Source of the DNA: Gentiana macrophylla
Taxonomy: Eukaryota > Streptophyta > Magnoliopsida > Gentianales > Gentianaceae
NCBI GenBank assembly: GCA_026214975.1
Contig: CM047814.1
Location: forward strand, 18,685,541 to 18,749,540
Length of the DNA: 64,000 bases
Direction: 5' to 3'
Below the pieces are notes generated by a model, which made no database searches, was not told where the DNA came from, and saw nothing but the letters and a program-made list of their open reading frames with translations. The position numbers and the translations under genes were made by a program. Below, one piece after another: positions 21,500 to 33,166 of the stretch. Numbering within the stretch: position 1 is the first letter of the stretch; the number at the start of each line of letters is the position of its first letter.

Positions 21500-22467
21500 T
21501 GTTGGAGAAAATGTGGAATTGAATTAAAAATGATTTTATAATCATTTTATTGATGACTTTGTAAGCGTATTTTGGATATATTCTTGTATAGAATATATGT
21601 AATGTTTTATTAATTCTGAAAACTACGTGAGTCGTAGATGAATTCAGATTTGGAATCATTCAATTCGGATAACGAGTGAATGAGAAATTAACGCTTAAAG
21701 TCGGTTTGTTGGAAAATTGATGATATGTCATATTGGGCCTATTGGGCTTAAGTGTGTGTTATGAAAAGGAAAAATGGGAAGAAACTTTTCTCCCACATTG
21801 GTTGGAAGAAGGAAAAAGAAGCAATATTTATATGATATTGTTTTAGTGTAGTTGGAATAAGAAACCAACATTATACACCGCTCTCTACGAGGGACGAGGG
21901 GTGCAAATCCAATCGGATTTACCCTTGGGCTTGTGCATGCTGCGTACGAATGCAGATTTCGATTTGAAGGTTCACGATCGAGTTCGGTTTTGCTAATTTA
22001 TTTTTCATCATTTGAATCTGAATCAAGGTTCTTTGAGCCTCATTGATCGATCTGTTGAACTGAACTCACTGTTCATGTTCTATCCAACTTTAAGTCGTGA
22101 TTAAAGTGAGGCTTTTAGCTTTCCAAGTTCCAACATAATGATGATATTTATGACATTCAATTCGAATCGAAATTTGTTCATTTCCATCAGTTTTTCCATG
22201 TCCTCTCGCTATATAAACAAGCTACATGAATGGGAAGAAAAATACTGATACGTAAATACAACACGTAATTGCATACATACATACATTCTTTCGCATCATT
22301 GTTCTTGCATCAAGTGAAGAGTTTCGAAGCATTGTAGAGTTAAATCGTTGTTGAGTTTGGAGTACCACTATTACGAAAGGTAATCTGAGAATTCCCGGGA
22401 GACAATTCTTTGCAAAGCGGGTACATACAGGGCAAATTTGTCTTAAGGACGAGTTCGTCTCGGCTCA
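21500..22467 (+). repeat. copia D left (middle) LTR
   Basis: 968 bp, starting TGTTGGAGAAAATG and ending CTCGGCTCA. A TATA-like CTATATAAACAAGC lies near 22207. It pairs with 29020-29995. The sequence after the LTR (GATTGTCAATATCC) does not look like a standard initiator-Met primer site, so the priming tRNA is not assigned. Confidence 0.85.
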
Positions 22468-22654
22468 GATTGTCAATATCCTTTACCATTTCTTTCTGTA
22501 TTTCTTTGTGTAATCTTTTCATTGGTGTTTTGATTATAAGTTGGACGAACTGAATTGAAATAAACAAATTTTAAAGAGCTGAATTAAAAAAATAAAAAAA
22601 AAAAGGGTTTCTTTGAAATACGATTCTAAAGTTTATCTTCTGTCTCGAATGTAA

Positions 22655-23740
22655 ATGGCAAGCGATACTCACGATGAGTGCGCCAAACGGAGGACAGACA
22701 TCCCGCTTCATCGGCTCGTGTCTGTGGTGACACAAACTACTACGATTCCTGGTGCTAACCATGAGAGACCAGAGAAGTTCAATGGCTCCAACTTTAAACG
22801 TTGGCAGCAAGAAGATGTTGTTTTACATCACAACGCTTGGTACAGCAAGGATGCTAGTTGATGATCCACCGGTGGCTCCACACGAAACTCCCGAAAGAGC
22901 GGCTTTACGGGTGTAGAAAATTTGGAAGCACGGTGATTTTACGTGCAAGAATTATATTCTTAATGGTTTAGATAACATGTTGTATGATGTGTCTTTGTAC
23001 TTATGATCTTGCTAAATCGTTGTGGCAAGCATTAGAGAAGAAATATACAACCGAAGATCTTTGGTGCCAAGAAATTTCTTGTCGATAGATTTTTGAAGTA
23101 TGAAATGAATGATACTAAATCTATTGTGAAACAGTGGAGGAGTTGCAAATTCGATATCCGAGATGATAGCGAAGATCCGAAAATCAATGAGAATTTTCAA
23201 GTGGCATGTGTCATTGAGAAGCTTCCCGGCTCGTGGAAGGAATACAAGAGCTATCTCATGCACAAAAGCGGTGGCGATGGATGATTTGATTGTCCGACTC
23301 CGTATTGAGGAGGACAATAGAGCATCTGAAAGAAAACGTTCGTGCCGGTTGGACAAGCGAAAGCTAATGTCATTTGAGGTTCACAATCGTAAGAGAAAGA
23401 AGACAGAGAAATCGGTTAAGAAGACTCGAGGGAATCTTCAAAGAAACCGACGTCATTCAAGTTTAACGGTAATTGTAAATAGCTGTGGCAAGCATGGGCA
23501 CCGTCGCTGCGGAATGCCCGCTCAAAGAAGCCTTACAAACCTAGGGTTCATATGGTCAAATTGGCGATGGTGATGATGACAATCTCGTGCCATGGTGATC
23601 GAGTGCAACACCGTGGGAATCCAAGGCGAGTGGTTTGTGGACACAGTGCCACTAAACATGTATGTCTTGACCGTGAGATCTTCTCAACCTACAAGGTGGC
23701 AATGGTGAGAAGTCGTGGATGGGAAACTCTTCCCAATCAA
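22655..23740 (+). pseudogene. copia D gag and protease start
   Basis: From the ATG at 22655, gag shows TTTIPGANHERPEKFNGSNF, then stops at 22861. The remainder is spread over three frames through 23573: the SLYLRSW/LAKSLWQALEKKYTTED region (about 22990-23055), FQVACVIEKLPGSWKEYKSY (about 23197-23256) and a zinc knuckle CGKHGHRRC in which the first cysteine pair is altered. The protease active site would be at about 23630 (WFVDTxATKHV), where a single-base difference reads VDTVPLN. Gag and protease are thus inactive as written. Confidence 0.75.
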
Positions 23741-23937
23741 CTATTGCAGGAGCTGGAAACGTGATTCTGAAGATGACTTCTGGAAAGAAGCTGACACTCA
23801 CGAATGTTCTCCATGTTCCTGATATACGTAGAAACTTGATTTCTGGTGGTATGCTGAATAAGAATGGTTTTAAACTTTCTTTTGGTAATGACAAGGTCAT
23901 TTTGACCAAAAATGAGATGTATGTTGGTAGAGGTTAT

Positions 23938-25769
23938 TGTTAGTAATATCATCCGCAGCGGAAGCAATTTAAGGATCTAGATCTATAAAATACACGTAAT
24001 AAAATAACTAGATCTACATCTACAAGGGGGTTGTAGAACATACCTCTTGGATCTCAAAATCCAAGTTGGAGAACCGCAATAGAAAAGAAGATGTGAAGAG
24101 CACCACGATCTTCCGTACGTGTGATCCAAGCAACTCCCGGTGGAAGGAAATCCTCGTCTCGAATCCTTCCGATATGCTACCCGGAAAAATCTCCAAGATT
24201 TTTCCCCAACCCTCTTGGCCGAAATTTCTTCCTCCTCTCTAAGAGGTGGAACTCGAAAAATATTGTGTGTATTAAGGCTTGGAAGAACTCTCTTTATATA
24301 GGAGAGTAAAACTTAGCCTCTAAGGATTTAATAATTAATACAAAATCAATTATAATAATCCTATTAAATAAAAGATAATCCCATAATATTCTAGAACAAA
24401 TCTAGAATAATATTTATCTTTATTTCTTTCCATAAATATTTATCCAATAAATATTTTATGCACATGTCTTATTAATACACAAGAAAATAATTTCTTGTTC
24501 CATAATAATAAGCAAAGGGCTTAAATTTACAACTATTGACCTAGTCAATATTAATTTTGCCATAACACAATAATTGGGCCAAGATTATGGAAAATGTCTT
24601 TTCCACATATTTAATTATTTAGCCCAACTAATTTAATAGTACACTAAACAATTAATTCACATATCGTTTTAATAAAGTCCAACAAGAACTAAATTAATAT
24701 TATTAGGATTCGACGTCCGAGAATAGCTATGCTATATTAGGAGGCACGTCGGGACCATGGACTAATAATCAGCGGCTCCGATAAATCAAATAAATAATTA
24801 TCTTACGAGCGTAATAATTATATTCGATAAATCAATCACAGAATATGCCACCATAATCCCGTGACTGCACTCCTCCGATTATGAGATTATATTTATCTCC
24901 TCACGAGAATAATAATAAGCGTCCATTGATATAATCATTACATATGGATTAATCCTCCATAGACTGTTCATTCTAAATCGGGAAGTTACCGTTAACCCTT
25001 TCTAGAACCTCTTATCCTTATTTACCATTAACCCCCTAGTGATCAATTAATTCATACAACTCACTGGTAGCTAATCAGTGTAATATGAACTCCATGGATC
25101 GATCAGTTTCTAGGATTAACAAATAAGGGAATTGTCTATCTACTTCCATAAATGGAAGGAATGGATTCCGTATCTGTGATAACACGGACTACTCACTCAA
25201 TCGAAGACAATGCCAAGATGGGGTAATTCGGACCACAGACTCGGTGTAATCCTTAACCGTCAAGTCAAACTTCATCCGATTCAAGCGGTTGGATCGTGAT
25301 CACCTCAGGATTAAGATATATCCATAAATATGATCATCCATTGATTCGATAAGACTTTCGACACGGAATTATATCGTGAACTCTAATCAAATCGGTCCAA
25401 TATTTATATGATATATCTATCATATATAAATGCCCCATTAGGTTCTCTTAACCGAAAGTCCGGATAAGACAATCACACCTATTGTGTTATGGGCACATTA
25501 ATAGCATGTTAAAGGAGAGACCCGATACTCTCGATTAACTTCACTACGGGCTAATTGTATTTTAAGTACATCTTCACTAACTCAATCCTCCCGTGTATAT
25601 ACCATACACTGAGTTAAGTGATTACATAAACGATATACTCAGGGTTTTCTGTAGTGTAAATACTATTGTCACATCGGTGATTATGAGAATAATAAATATG
25701 AATAATAATATCATTTCATTTATTAAATAAAACAATTACAAAATTGTCTTTCGGGCATCACACCTAACA
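23938..25769 (-). mobile_element. solo LTR of a long-LTR copia-type element inside copia D pol
   Basis: 1832 bp, beginning TGTTAGTAATATC and ending CACACCTAACA, flanked by GTTAT on both sides (23933-23937 and 25770-25774). The protease frame left of it (up to YVGRGY) and the integrase frame right of it join when one GTTAT is removed. On the minus strand CTATATAAAG near 24290 is a good TATA box, and the plus-strand start (complement ...GCTTCCGCTGCGGATG) resembles a U5 end, so the element was probably on the minus strand. No internal sequence remains. Confidence 0.88.
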
Positions 25770-25774
25770 GTTAT

Positions 25775-26845
25775 TTTACCGGAGGTTTATTTAAACTAAA
25801 TGTAATGGCTATAATGCCTAAAGATCATTGCCCATCGAGGCTAATAAAAATGCTTCTATACGCTTACTTGATTGAGTCTTGTACTTTATGGCATAATCGT
25901 TTAGGACACGTTAATAATAAATCAATTCAAAGAATGATGAATTTGGATTTGTTACCTAAACTAAAATTTAACCAAACCGGTAAATGCCAAGTGTGTGTTG
26001 AAGCAAAAATGACTAAAGCGCCGTTTCCATCTGTGGAAAGAAATACAAAACCTTTAGAATTAATTCACACCGATTTGTGTGATTTAAAGTTTGTGCAATC
26101 GAGAGGCGGTAAAAAGTATTTTGTAACTTTTATCGATGATTGTACAAGATACTGTTATGTTTATTTGCTAAGTAGCAAAGATGAGGCTATCGAGGCATTC
26201 AAAAATTATAAAAATGAAGTTGAGAATCAACTTAGCAGACGAATCAAGAAGGTTCGTAGTGATAGAGGTGGAGAGTATGAATCGCCATTTGAAGGATTAT
26301 GTCTAGATTCGGGCATTATTCATCAAACTACTGCTCCATATGCACCTCAATCTAACGGAATTGCTGAACGCAAAAACCGTACTCTGAAAGAGATGATGAA
26401 TGCTATGTTGATCAGTTCTGGTTTACCACAGAACTTGTGGGGGGAGGCCCTTCTCTCCGCCAATACAATTCTAAACAGGATTCCATCTAAGAATATGGAT
26501 AAGACACCATATGAGTTGTGGAAAGGCCACAAACCAAGTTATAAATACTTGAAAGTGTGGGGGTGTTTAGCAAAGGTGGAAGTGCCTAAACCTAAACAAA
26601 TCAAGATTGGGCCTAAAACGATAGATTGCATATTCATTGGGTATGCACATAACAGTAGTGCATATAGATTTCTTGTGCACAAATCTGACAACCCTGATGT
26701 GCATGTAAACACAATCATGGAGTCAAGAAATGCGGTGTTTTTTGAGGATGTCTTTCCAAACAAAGAAAGACATAATGAAGACTCAAATTCGACTAAGAGG
26801 GCACACGAAAATGTGGGGATAATGCTTGTAACACGAGGAAGTTGA
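25775..26845 (+). CDS. copia D integrase (open frame, separated from protease by solo LTR)
   Basis: Integrase inserts the element's cDNA. The open frame includes the HHCC zinc domain ([13 protein letters not shown] ... CQVCVEAKM) near 25885-26010, and the catalytic core with Asp in HTDLCDLK, Asp in VRSDRGGEY and Glu in [10 protein letters not shown] (about 26065-26375). The GKR-like C-terminal part [24 protein letters not shown] and [16 protein letters not shown] follows. The ATG at 25805 is only the first methionine after the insertion; natural translation would come through the polyprotein. The frame leaves register at 26845, just before RT. All three acidic residues are present. Confidence 0.85.
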   Translation, partial: FTGGLFKLNVMAIMPKDHCPSRLIKMLLYAYLIESCTLWHNRLGHVNNKSIQRMMNLDLLPKLKFNQTGKCQVCVEAKMTKAPFPSVERNTKPLELIHTDLCDLKFVQSRGGKKYFVTFIDDCTRYCYVYLLSSKDEAIEAFKNYKNEVENQLSRRIKKVRSDRGGEYESPFEGLCLDSGIIHQTTAPYAPQSNGIAERKNRTLKEMMNAMLISSGLPQNLWGEALLSANTILNRIPSKNMDKTPYELWKGHKPSYKYLKVWGCLAKVEVPKPKQIKIGPKTIDCIFIGYAHNSSAYRFLVHKSDNPDVHVNTIMESRNAVFFEDVFPNKERHNEDSNSTKRAHENVGIMLVTRGS

Positions 26846-26906
26846 ACCTCGAAGGAGTAAACGGGCTAGGACTTCAACGTCTTTTGGGCCAGATTTTCTG
26901 ACCTAC

Positions 26907-28466
26907 ATGGTAGAAAATACTCCAAGGACATATGCCGAGGCTATGACTAATCCAGAAGCACCTTTCTGGAAAGAGGCAATCAATAGTGAAATAGAGTCCA
27001 TCATGCAAAATCACACTTGGGAATTAGTAGAAATTCCACCTGGACATAAAGCACTCGGGTGTAAGTGGATTTTCAAGAAGAAGCTTAAAGTTGATGGATC
27101 TATTGATAAATATAAGGCCAGGTTGGTAGCTAAGGGTTATCGGCAAAAAGAGGGTCTTGATTTCTTTGATACTTACTCACCAAGAACTAGAATCACTTCT
27201 ATAAGGGTTCTAATTTCTCTTCTTTGCAAAGATATAACTTGGAAATCCATCAGGATGGATGTTAAAACAGCATTTATGAATGGTGAATTAGACGAAGAAA
27301 TTTATATGGAACAACCCGAGGGGTTTGTGGTTCCAGGTCAGGAAAAGAAAGTGTGTCGACTCGTTAAGTCGTTGTATGGACTGAAACAAGCACCCAAGCA
27401 ATGGCATCAAAAGTTTGATCAAACTATGCTATCTAATGGGTTTAAGATCAACGAGTGCGACAAATGTGTCTACATCAAACATACACCTAATGCTTATGTG
27501 TTAGTGTGTCTATATGTTGATGATATGCTCATTATGGGGAGTACTCATGATATAATCATGAATACCAAAAATATGCTGACACGTAACTTTGATATGAAAG
27601 ATATGGGACTGGCAGATGTAATCTTGGGGATTAAAATCTCCAGAATATCTGAGGGACTAGTGTTGTCACAGTCTCACTACATTGAATCCGTCCTAAAGAG
27701 ATTCAGTGTTTATGATGAAAGTCCTGTGAAAACACCTATTGACTTAAGTCTTCACTTAGTCAAAAATAAAGGTGACCCTGTGTCTCAGATAAAATATTCT
27801 CAGATTATCGGTTGTTTAATGTACATAACGAATTGTACTAGACCAGATATTGCATGTGCTGTGAATAAACTGAGCAGGTTTACAAGTAATCCTAGTGAGG
27901 ATCATTGGAAAGCTCTCATTAGAGCACTAAAATACTTGAAATATACAATGAACCTGGGATTATGCTACACAAGATATCCAGCAGTATTAGAAGGTTACTG
28001 TGATGCAAATTGGATTTCTGATTCAAAAGAATCCAAATCCACAACTGGATATGTTTTCATGATTGGTGGTGCTGCGGTGTCCTGGAAGTCCACTAAGCAG
28101 ACGTGCATATCTCGTTCCACTATGGAGGCTGAGTTTATTGCATTAGACAAAGCTGGTGAAGAAGCAGAGTGGCTTCGAAATTTCCTAGAGGACATTCCAT
28201 GTTGGACAAAACCGATTGCTCCTATTAGCATACACAGTGATAGTCAATCGGCTATACACCGAGCACAAAATAGTATGTATAATGGTAAGTCTAGACATAT
28301 ACGTCGACGACACAATACCATTAAACAACTGATCTCTAGTGGTGTGATTTCTATCGATTATGTAAAATCGAAGGAGAATCTTGCGGATCCGCTTACAAAA
28401 GGTTTACCTAGAGATCAAATGTCAGTTTTGACACTCGGAATGGGACTGAAGCCTATTGAAAGATAA
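26907..28466 (+). CDS. copia D reverse transcriptase and RNase H, intact 519-codon frame
   Basis: This is the most complete pol domain in the window. RT shows [52 protein letters not shown] and the catalytic box LYVDDML (about 27510-27530). RNase H follows with catalytic Asp in GYCDANWIS, Glu in [19 protein letters not shown] and Asp in [12 protein letters not shown]. The frame ends in [12 protein letters not shown] and a TAA at 28464-28466, normal for copia. It makes copia D a possible RT donor in trans, though its own gag and protease are broken. Confidence 0.9.
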   Translation: MVENTPRTYAEAMTNPEAPFWKEAINSEIESIMQNHTWELVEIPPGHKALGCKWIFKKKLKVDGSIDKYKARLVAKGYRQKEGLDFFDTYSPRTRITSIRVLISLLCKDITWKSIRMDVKTAFMNGELDEEIYMEQPEGFVVPGQEKKVCRLVKSLYGLKQAPKQWHQKFDQTMLSNGFKINECDKCVYIKHTPNAYVLVCLYVDDMLIMGSTHDIIMNTKNMLTRNFDMKDMGLADVILGIKISRISEGLVLSQSHYIESVLKRFSVYDESPVKTPIDLSLHLVKNKGDPVSQIKYSQIIGCLMYITNCTRPDIACAVNKLSRFTSNPSEDHWKALIRALKYLKYTMNLGLCYTRYPAVLEGYCDANWISDSKESKSTTGYVFMIGGAAVSWKSTKQTCISRSTMEAEFIALDKAGEEAEWLRNFLEDIPCWTKPIAPISIHSDSQSAIHRAQNSMYNGKSRHIRRRHNTIKQLISSGVISIDYVKSKENLADPLTKGLPRDQMSVLTLGMGLKPIER

Positions 28467-29019
28467 GCTTTGTAATGGTAACCCTACCATGTTGACTGGA
28501 GATCCCAAGATCATGGTTCAAAGGGACAACTAAGTTATGAAGCTGTTGATGAACACTTACCCATTCTGTGAATAAAAGTGTTGTCTGCCAGAAGTGTGAA
28601 GGATAAGTGAAAACTTTTAATGATTCCTATAACTTGATTAAATTCGAGTGGGGTATGGCAGAATACTCTTGATAGGAGGTCACCTATGTAAGTGCGAAGT
28701 GGGGCCGCTTCAAAGAGAGTTTAGAGGCTAGAATTCTCTAACGCACTTTCTGAAACCAGGTGTGATTCAGGGCCAAAACGAATCCAGTCATGAGAACCAA
28801 GTACAATGTTAAGGAAATATTGTGTGAGTACTATTATGCGGTTTTACACTAAAAATTTGAGCAGATTCAAGACTTAAGTTCACTGATTAGCCGAGTAAAT
28901 CCGATAGTATTTTACTAAGGCAGGTTCAAAGCCAGAAGCTACCTCTCCCGATGCAATATTTTTCTGCCAGAATCTCTTCAGAGTCTCCATCTGCATTAAT
29001 TTCCATTCATGTGGGGGAT
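28467..29019 (+). other. copia D 3' untranslated region and polypurine tract
   Basis: Non-coding sequence between the RNase H stop and the right LTR, ending in CATGTGGGGGAT (29009-29019), the polypurine tract that primes plus-strand DNA. A parallel copy is at 20960-21499. Confidence 0.7.
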
Positions 29020-29995
29020 TGTTGGAGAAAATGTGGAATTGAATTAAAAATGATTTTATAATCATTTTATTCAGTGACTTTGTAAGCGTATTTCGGATAT
29101 ATTCTTGTATAGAATATATGTAATGTTTTATTAATTCTGAAAACTACGTGAGTCGTAGATGAATTCAGGATTTGGAATCATTCAATTCGGATAACGAGTG
29201 AATGAGAAATTAACGCTTAAAGTCGGTTTGTTGGAAAATTGATGATATGTCATATTGGGCCTATTGGGCTTAAGTGTGTGTTATGAAAAGGAAAAATGGG
29301 AAGAAACTTTTCTCCCACATTGGTTGGAAGAAGGAAAAAGAAGCAATATTTATATGATATTGTTTTAGTGTAGTTGGAATAAGAAACCAACATTATACAC
29401 CGTTCTCTCACGCGACCTTGAGGGGTGCAAATCCAATCCGGATTTACCCTTGGGCTTGTGCATGCCTGCGTACACGAATGCAGCTCGATTTGAAGGTTCA
29501 CAGTCAGAGTTCGGTTTTGCTAATTTATTTTTGATCTCTTTGAAATGAATCAAGGTTCTTTGAGCCTCATTGATCGATCTGTTGAACTGAACTCCTCATT
29601 CATGTTCTATCCAACTTTAAGTCGTGATTAAAGTGAGGCTTTTAGCTTTCAAGTTCCAACATAATGATGATATTTATGACATTCAATTGAACGAGAAATT
29701 TGTTCATTTCCATCAGTTTTCCATGTCCTCTGCTATATAAACAAGCTACATGAATGGGAAGAAAAATACATGACATACGTAAATACAACACGTAATTGCA
29801 TACATACATACATTCTTCTCGCATAATTGTTCTTGCATCAAGTGAAGAGTTTTCAAGCATTGTAGAGTTTCGTCGTTGTTGAGTTTGGAGTACCACTATT
29901 CGAAAGGTAATCGAGAATTCTGGGAGACAATTCTTTGCAAAACGGGGTACATACCGGGGCAAATTTGTCTTAAGGACAGAGTTCGTCTCGGCTCA
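29020..29995 (+). repeat. copia D right LTR
   Basis: 976 bp, TGTTGGAGAAAATG to CTCGGCTCA, paired with 21500-22467. Differences cluster at CAG/CTG-containing sites, such as CACAGTCAGAG (about 29498) against CACGATCGAG (about 21975). The next bases, CCTAT, have no matching duplicate at the left edge, as expected for a recombined array. Confidence 0.85.
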
Positions 29996-30386
29996 CCTAT
30001 ATTGAACTTGTTTAGCAACTTAAAAGCCTGGATCAATGGTTCGATAATTATTTGGAGCATTTACAATTGTACATGACTCTGACTTATTCTTCTAAATAAA
30101 CAAATAAATAAAAATTTAAAAGAAGAAGCCGGCGGCCGCGATAAACTGTCAAAGAGACTAGGTCCTGCCATTTAATTAGTTGAAAGCCTGCACGCTTTAG
30201 CTAATCTATGATGATGCCACGGCAATTTATGCTTAATTTTACAGTAACCTCTAATTAGTCAGCGACTATAAATATAAGTCTTCCCTCTTCTTTAATTTGT
30301 ATACTCAAGCAGCGCTTAAATTTAGCTTACCCTTTTCTCTTAGATATTTATCTTCTCTTCCCGTCCTTCATTCTTGAATTGATTAG
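29996..30386. promoter_or_regulatory. GLP2 upstream region with TATA box
   Basis: From about 30040 this is homologous to the GLP1 upstream region. ACTATAAATATAAG (about 30266-30279) is the TATA box, about 110 bp before the ATG. Shared words include GAAGAAGCCGGC and GAAAGCCTG. The copia D array stops about 390 bp before the start codon. Confidence 0.6.
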
Positions 30387-31039
30387 ATGGCGAAATATGT
30401 TCTTCTCTTGAGCTTGATTGCTTCCATTTTGTGCAGTATTTCCTTCGCATCTGACCCCAGTCCTTTGCAGGATTTTTGTGTTGCCGATACTTCTAGCTCA
30501 GTAAAAGTGAATGGTCTGATATGCAAGGAGCCCAATGTTGTTCAAGCCGATGACTTCTTCTTCACCGGTCTAAACATAGCCGGTAACACTTCGAACCCTT
30601 TCGGGTCAAAGGTCACCCCGGTGTTTGTAAATCAGCTTCCTGGTTTAAACACTCTTGGCATCTCAATGGCACGTCTTGACTTTGCACCTTGGGGTATCAA
30701 CCCGCCTCACACTCACCCTAGAGCTACCGAAATCCTGACAGTTCTTGAGGTTCTCTCCTCGTGAGGCTTTGTCACTTCAAATCCTGAGAATCGCCTTATC
30801 ACCAAGTTACTGCAAAAGGGTGATGTGTTTGTCTTCCAATTGGACTCGTTCACTTTCAGAAAAACATGGGCTATGGAAACACTGTTGCCATTGCTGCTCT
30901 TAGTAGTCAGAATCCAGGGGTCATCACTATTGCTAATGCTGTTTTTAACTCGAGTCCACCGATAGACAGTGATGTTCTCGCAAAGGCATTCCAAACTGAT
31001 AGAAACACTGTGGATCAAATTAAGACAAATCTCAAGTAA
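30387..31039 (+). pseudogene. germin-like protein GLP2, frameshifted
   Basis: Close paralogue of GLP1. The signal peptide, the Cys pair and the first metal-ligand box ([13 protein letters not shown]) are intact. At about 30750 one G of GAGGGTTC is missing, giving a premature TGA at 30762-30764. An extra base at about 30758 (CTCGTGAGGC against CTTGTTGGA) restores the frame, and another base is missing at about 30831 (GTCTTCC against GTGTTTCC), so the second box with the last His is out of frame up to the stop at 31037-31039. The rest of the frame is conserved, including N- and C-termini. Either a young pseudogene or a real gene spoiled by sequence errors; the +1/-1 pattern favours checking the latter. 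Confidence 0.85.
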
Positions 31040-31322
31040 TTAAAGAGGAATAAGCACGCTACTGTTTGTCTGTTTACATGCATTTTATCAATTCTTTTGT
31101 AATATTGTCACAATTCTTGTTGTATCAACCGGCTAACTTGGAGTAGCCTAGTATCGTTTTTTTTTACCGTTGTTGTACTAGTTCAGACACATTTGTGTTT
31201 CCTGTAATTCCGTTCCAAATTTGTGTTTGATTGAATTGTTCCTTGAGTTTTGTTATTTTGACAAGATATATTAACTATATGAATCTAAAGCTTTCCTTAC
31301 CTTGATTATCGATCAAAACTCA
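31040..31322. other. GLP2 3' flank
   Basis: Homologous to the GLP1 3' flank (9444-9700), including GAATAAGCAC and TATCAACCGGCTAACTTGGAGTAG. It ends where the copia C relic begins. Confidence 0.6.
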
Positions 31323-31535
31323 TCACCTAACTATATGAATCTTCTGTATACACCTCAGCCGATTATAGTACTTCATTAGGGGAGCCACCCCGATCATCTT
31401 CTCCCGTACAAAAAGGAAACACATGTTCAATAAAATGTACATCTCGTGACACGAATATCCCATGAGTGTCTGTGTCAAGATCAAATAATGTCCAACCCTT
31501 TTCCGCAAACGGATACCCAAGAAAAACACATTTTC
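31323..31535 (-). pseudogene. copia C integrase C-terminal fragment, left of copia B
   Basis: Minus-strand frame reading CVFLGYPFAEKGWTLFDLDT, then FVSRDVHFIEHVFPF, the usual segment after the copia integrase core. It continues the frame that stops at ESRSRK at 45394 when copia B and one TTTTC are removed. The frame ends at about 31360, and the copia C sequence is lost at about 31323 against the GLP2 flank, with no RT, RNase H or 3' LTR. Confidence 0.85.
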
Positions 31536-31722
31536 TATTAGCTGTATATACGTATCTCTTCGTATTTGTGTATTTATGCCATTTGTTTATATTTAGCACA
31601 ATTAGTGGAGTAATGTATGTAGCTGTAATTATGGTCATATTCTTTGTAATTCAGTATATATACTCTGTAACACTCAGCAAGTGTGAATTTAGAAAAATCA
31701 TAATTTCTAAAATACTATGTTA
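31536..31722 (+). repeat. copia B 5' LTR
   Basis: 187 bp from TATTAGCTGTATATACG to ATACTATGTTA, directly followed by TGGTATCAGAGC (31723-31734), complementary to initiator Met tRNA. ATATATACTC near 31655 is a possible TATA region. Confidence 0.88.
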
Positions 31723-31841
31723 TGGTATCAGAGCTCTTTTGATCTAAAACCTAATACTGAAAAAAAAAAAATAAATAAAATAAAATTCTTCCAGCCGGCC
31801 CTTCCCCCCTTCTTCTCCAACTCGGCACCTTGCCGGAATCA

Positions 31842-32673
31842 ATGGCCACCGCTACCACTCCCGTTACTTTTAACACAGCAGCTCAGGCAACCATTAAACT
31901 TGATGCCACAAATTACTATGTGTGGCATATGCAACTCGAATCGCTTCTAATTGGTAATGATCTCTATGGCTACGTCGATGGCACCACAGCTCCTCCACCG
32001 GCAACTGTCACCACCGCCGGTCAGACATCCCCAAATCCTGCATTTGTCCTCTGGACGCGTCAGGATCATCTAATTCGCAATCTGATTATTGCTTCTTGCA
32101 CTCCGGAGGTCGTGACTCTCCTCTACGGCAAAAAGACGGCGGCTCAAGCATGGAAGGCCTTGGTTGATGTTTATGCCACGCCTTCTCGGGCTCGAATCAA
32201 GGCTATCAAGGATTCTATGCGTGCTTTTCATCGTGGCACTCAACCTGTTCATCAGTATCTGTACACTCTCAAGCACAAGCGGGATGAACTCGCTCTTCTC
32301 GGCTCACCCATGGAGCATGAGGATTTTTTGGATATAATTCTTGACAATATTGGCCCGGAATTTGCAGATATTGCTCGTGCTATTCAGGTCCTTGACACGG
32401 CAATTTCTTTTGAGGAGCTTCATGAAAAACTCCTCCATTTTCAAATTTCTCAGATTACACCGGTCGGCCCTCCTTTGGCGGACTCGACCACATCTTTGCA
32501 TACCGTCCCCCCCAACATCCTGCTCGCCGGAATAATTCCCAGCCGCCGCTGCCATCCCAGCCGCCACAGCAGCAATCGAATGGCGTCAATCCATTTCTCA
32601 AGCCCGCAACATCGCCAGAGATAATAATCAGGGCCGGCAGGTTCAAGATCAACGGTCCAACTCGACTCGTCGT
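31842..32673 (+). pseudogene. copia B gag (frameshift near the C-terminus)
   Basis: Gag capsid of the UBN2/retrotransposon gag type. From the ATG at 31842, residues TIKLDATNYYVWHMQLESLL and GNDLYGYVDG are the hallmark N-terminal segment of Ale-type gag. WKALVDVYATPSRARIK and PVHQYLYTLKHKRDELALLG follow. The frame holds to 32624, leaving register near 32500 in the glutamine/proline-rich stretch; the zinc knuckle is in the next frame. The start is favoured because it directly follows the leader and begins the homology to the family. Confidence 0.8.
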
Positions 32674-32679
32674 CCTTTT

Positions 32680-33166
32680 TTGGGTAAGTGCCAACTGTGT
32701 TATGAACAAGGTCACGTTGCACAATATTGTCCCCGTTTTCAGGTCCAAATGAGCCAGATTTTTGGCTCCTCCAGTCAACGTTCACCTAGGCCCCAAGCCA
32801 ATGTTGCGGCCCAAACACCTGACTCGGCTCAGCTCGATTCGTCAGCTCCAAATTGGCTCCTTGACAATGGGGCCTCTCATCATGTGACATCGGATTTACA
32901 GAATTTGTCCCTATATGCCCCATACACTGGTACTGATGATCTTCTGGTTGGTGATGGTAAGGGACTTTCGATTACTCATACTGGCACCACTTCAATTCCC
33001 ATTACCCCTGTTCAGTCTATTTCTTTACGCAATGTCCTCTGTGTTCCTAGTATGTCTCGTAATTTAATTTCTATCTCTCAGCTTTGTCAATCCCAAAATC
33101 TATCTATTGAGTTCTTACCTTCTGAATTTGTTGTGAAGGACATTCGGACGAGTCTATCCTATCTTC
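32680..33166 (+). pseudogene. copia B zinc knuckle and protease, cut by copia F
   Basis: The zinc knuckle CQLCYEQGHVAQYC (CX2CX4HX4C) lies at about 32689-32730. The protease active site is WLLDNGASHHV at about 32851-32883, with the family's usual Thr replaced by Asn (DNGA), and MSRNLISISQLCQ follows. The frame enters copia F sequence at 33167 and stops within a few codons. On the other side of copia F the same protein resumes at about 42400 (LRGPVKNGLYEWP). Confidence 0.82.

Larger units (their letters stand above)
20470..29995 (+). mobile_element. Ty1/copia 'copia D' array: partial pol, LTR, full internal region, LTR
   Basis: Order on the plus strand: inverted LTR tip, the end of an RNase H domain with its PPT (20496-21499), LTR (21500-22467), complete internal region (22468-29019), LTR (29020-29995). 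The left partial pol is homologous to 28008-29019. Two units therefore share the middle LTR, as produced by unequal recombination between LTRs of neighbouring or tandem copies. A copia-type solo LTR interrupts pol at 23938-25769. The RT/RNase H frame of the complete unit is open over 519 codons. Confidence 0.85.
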
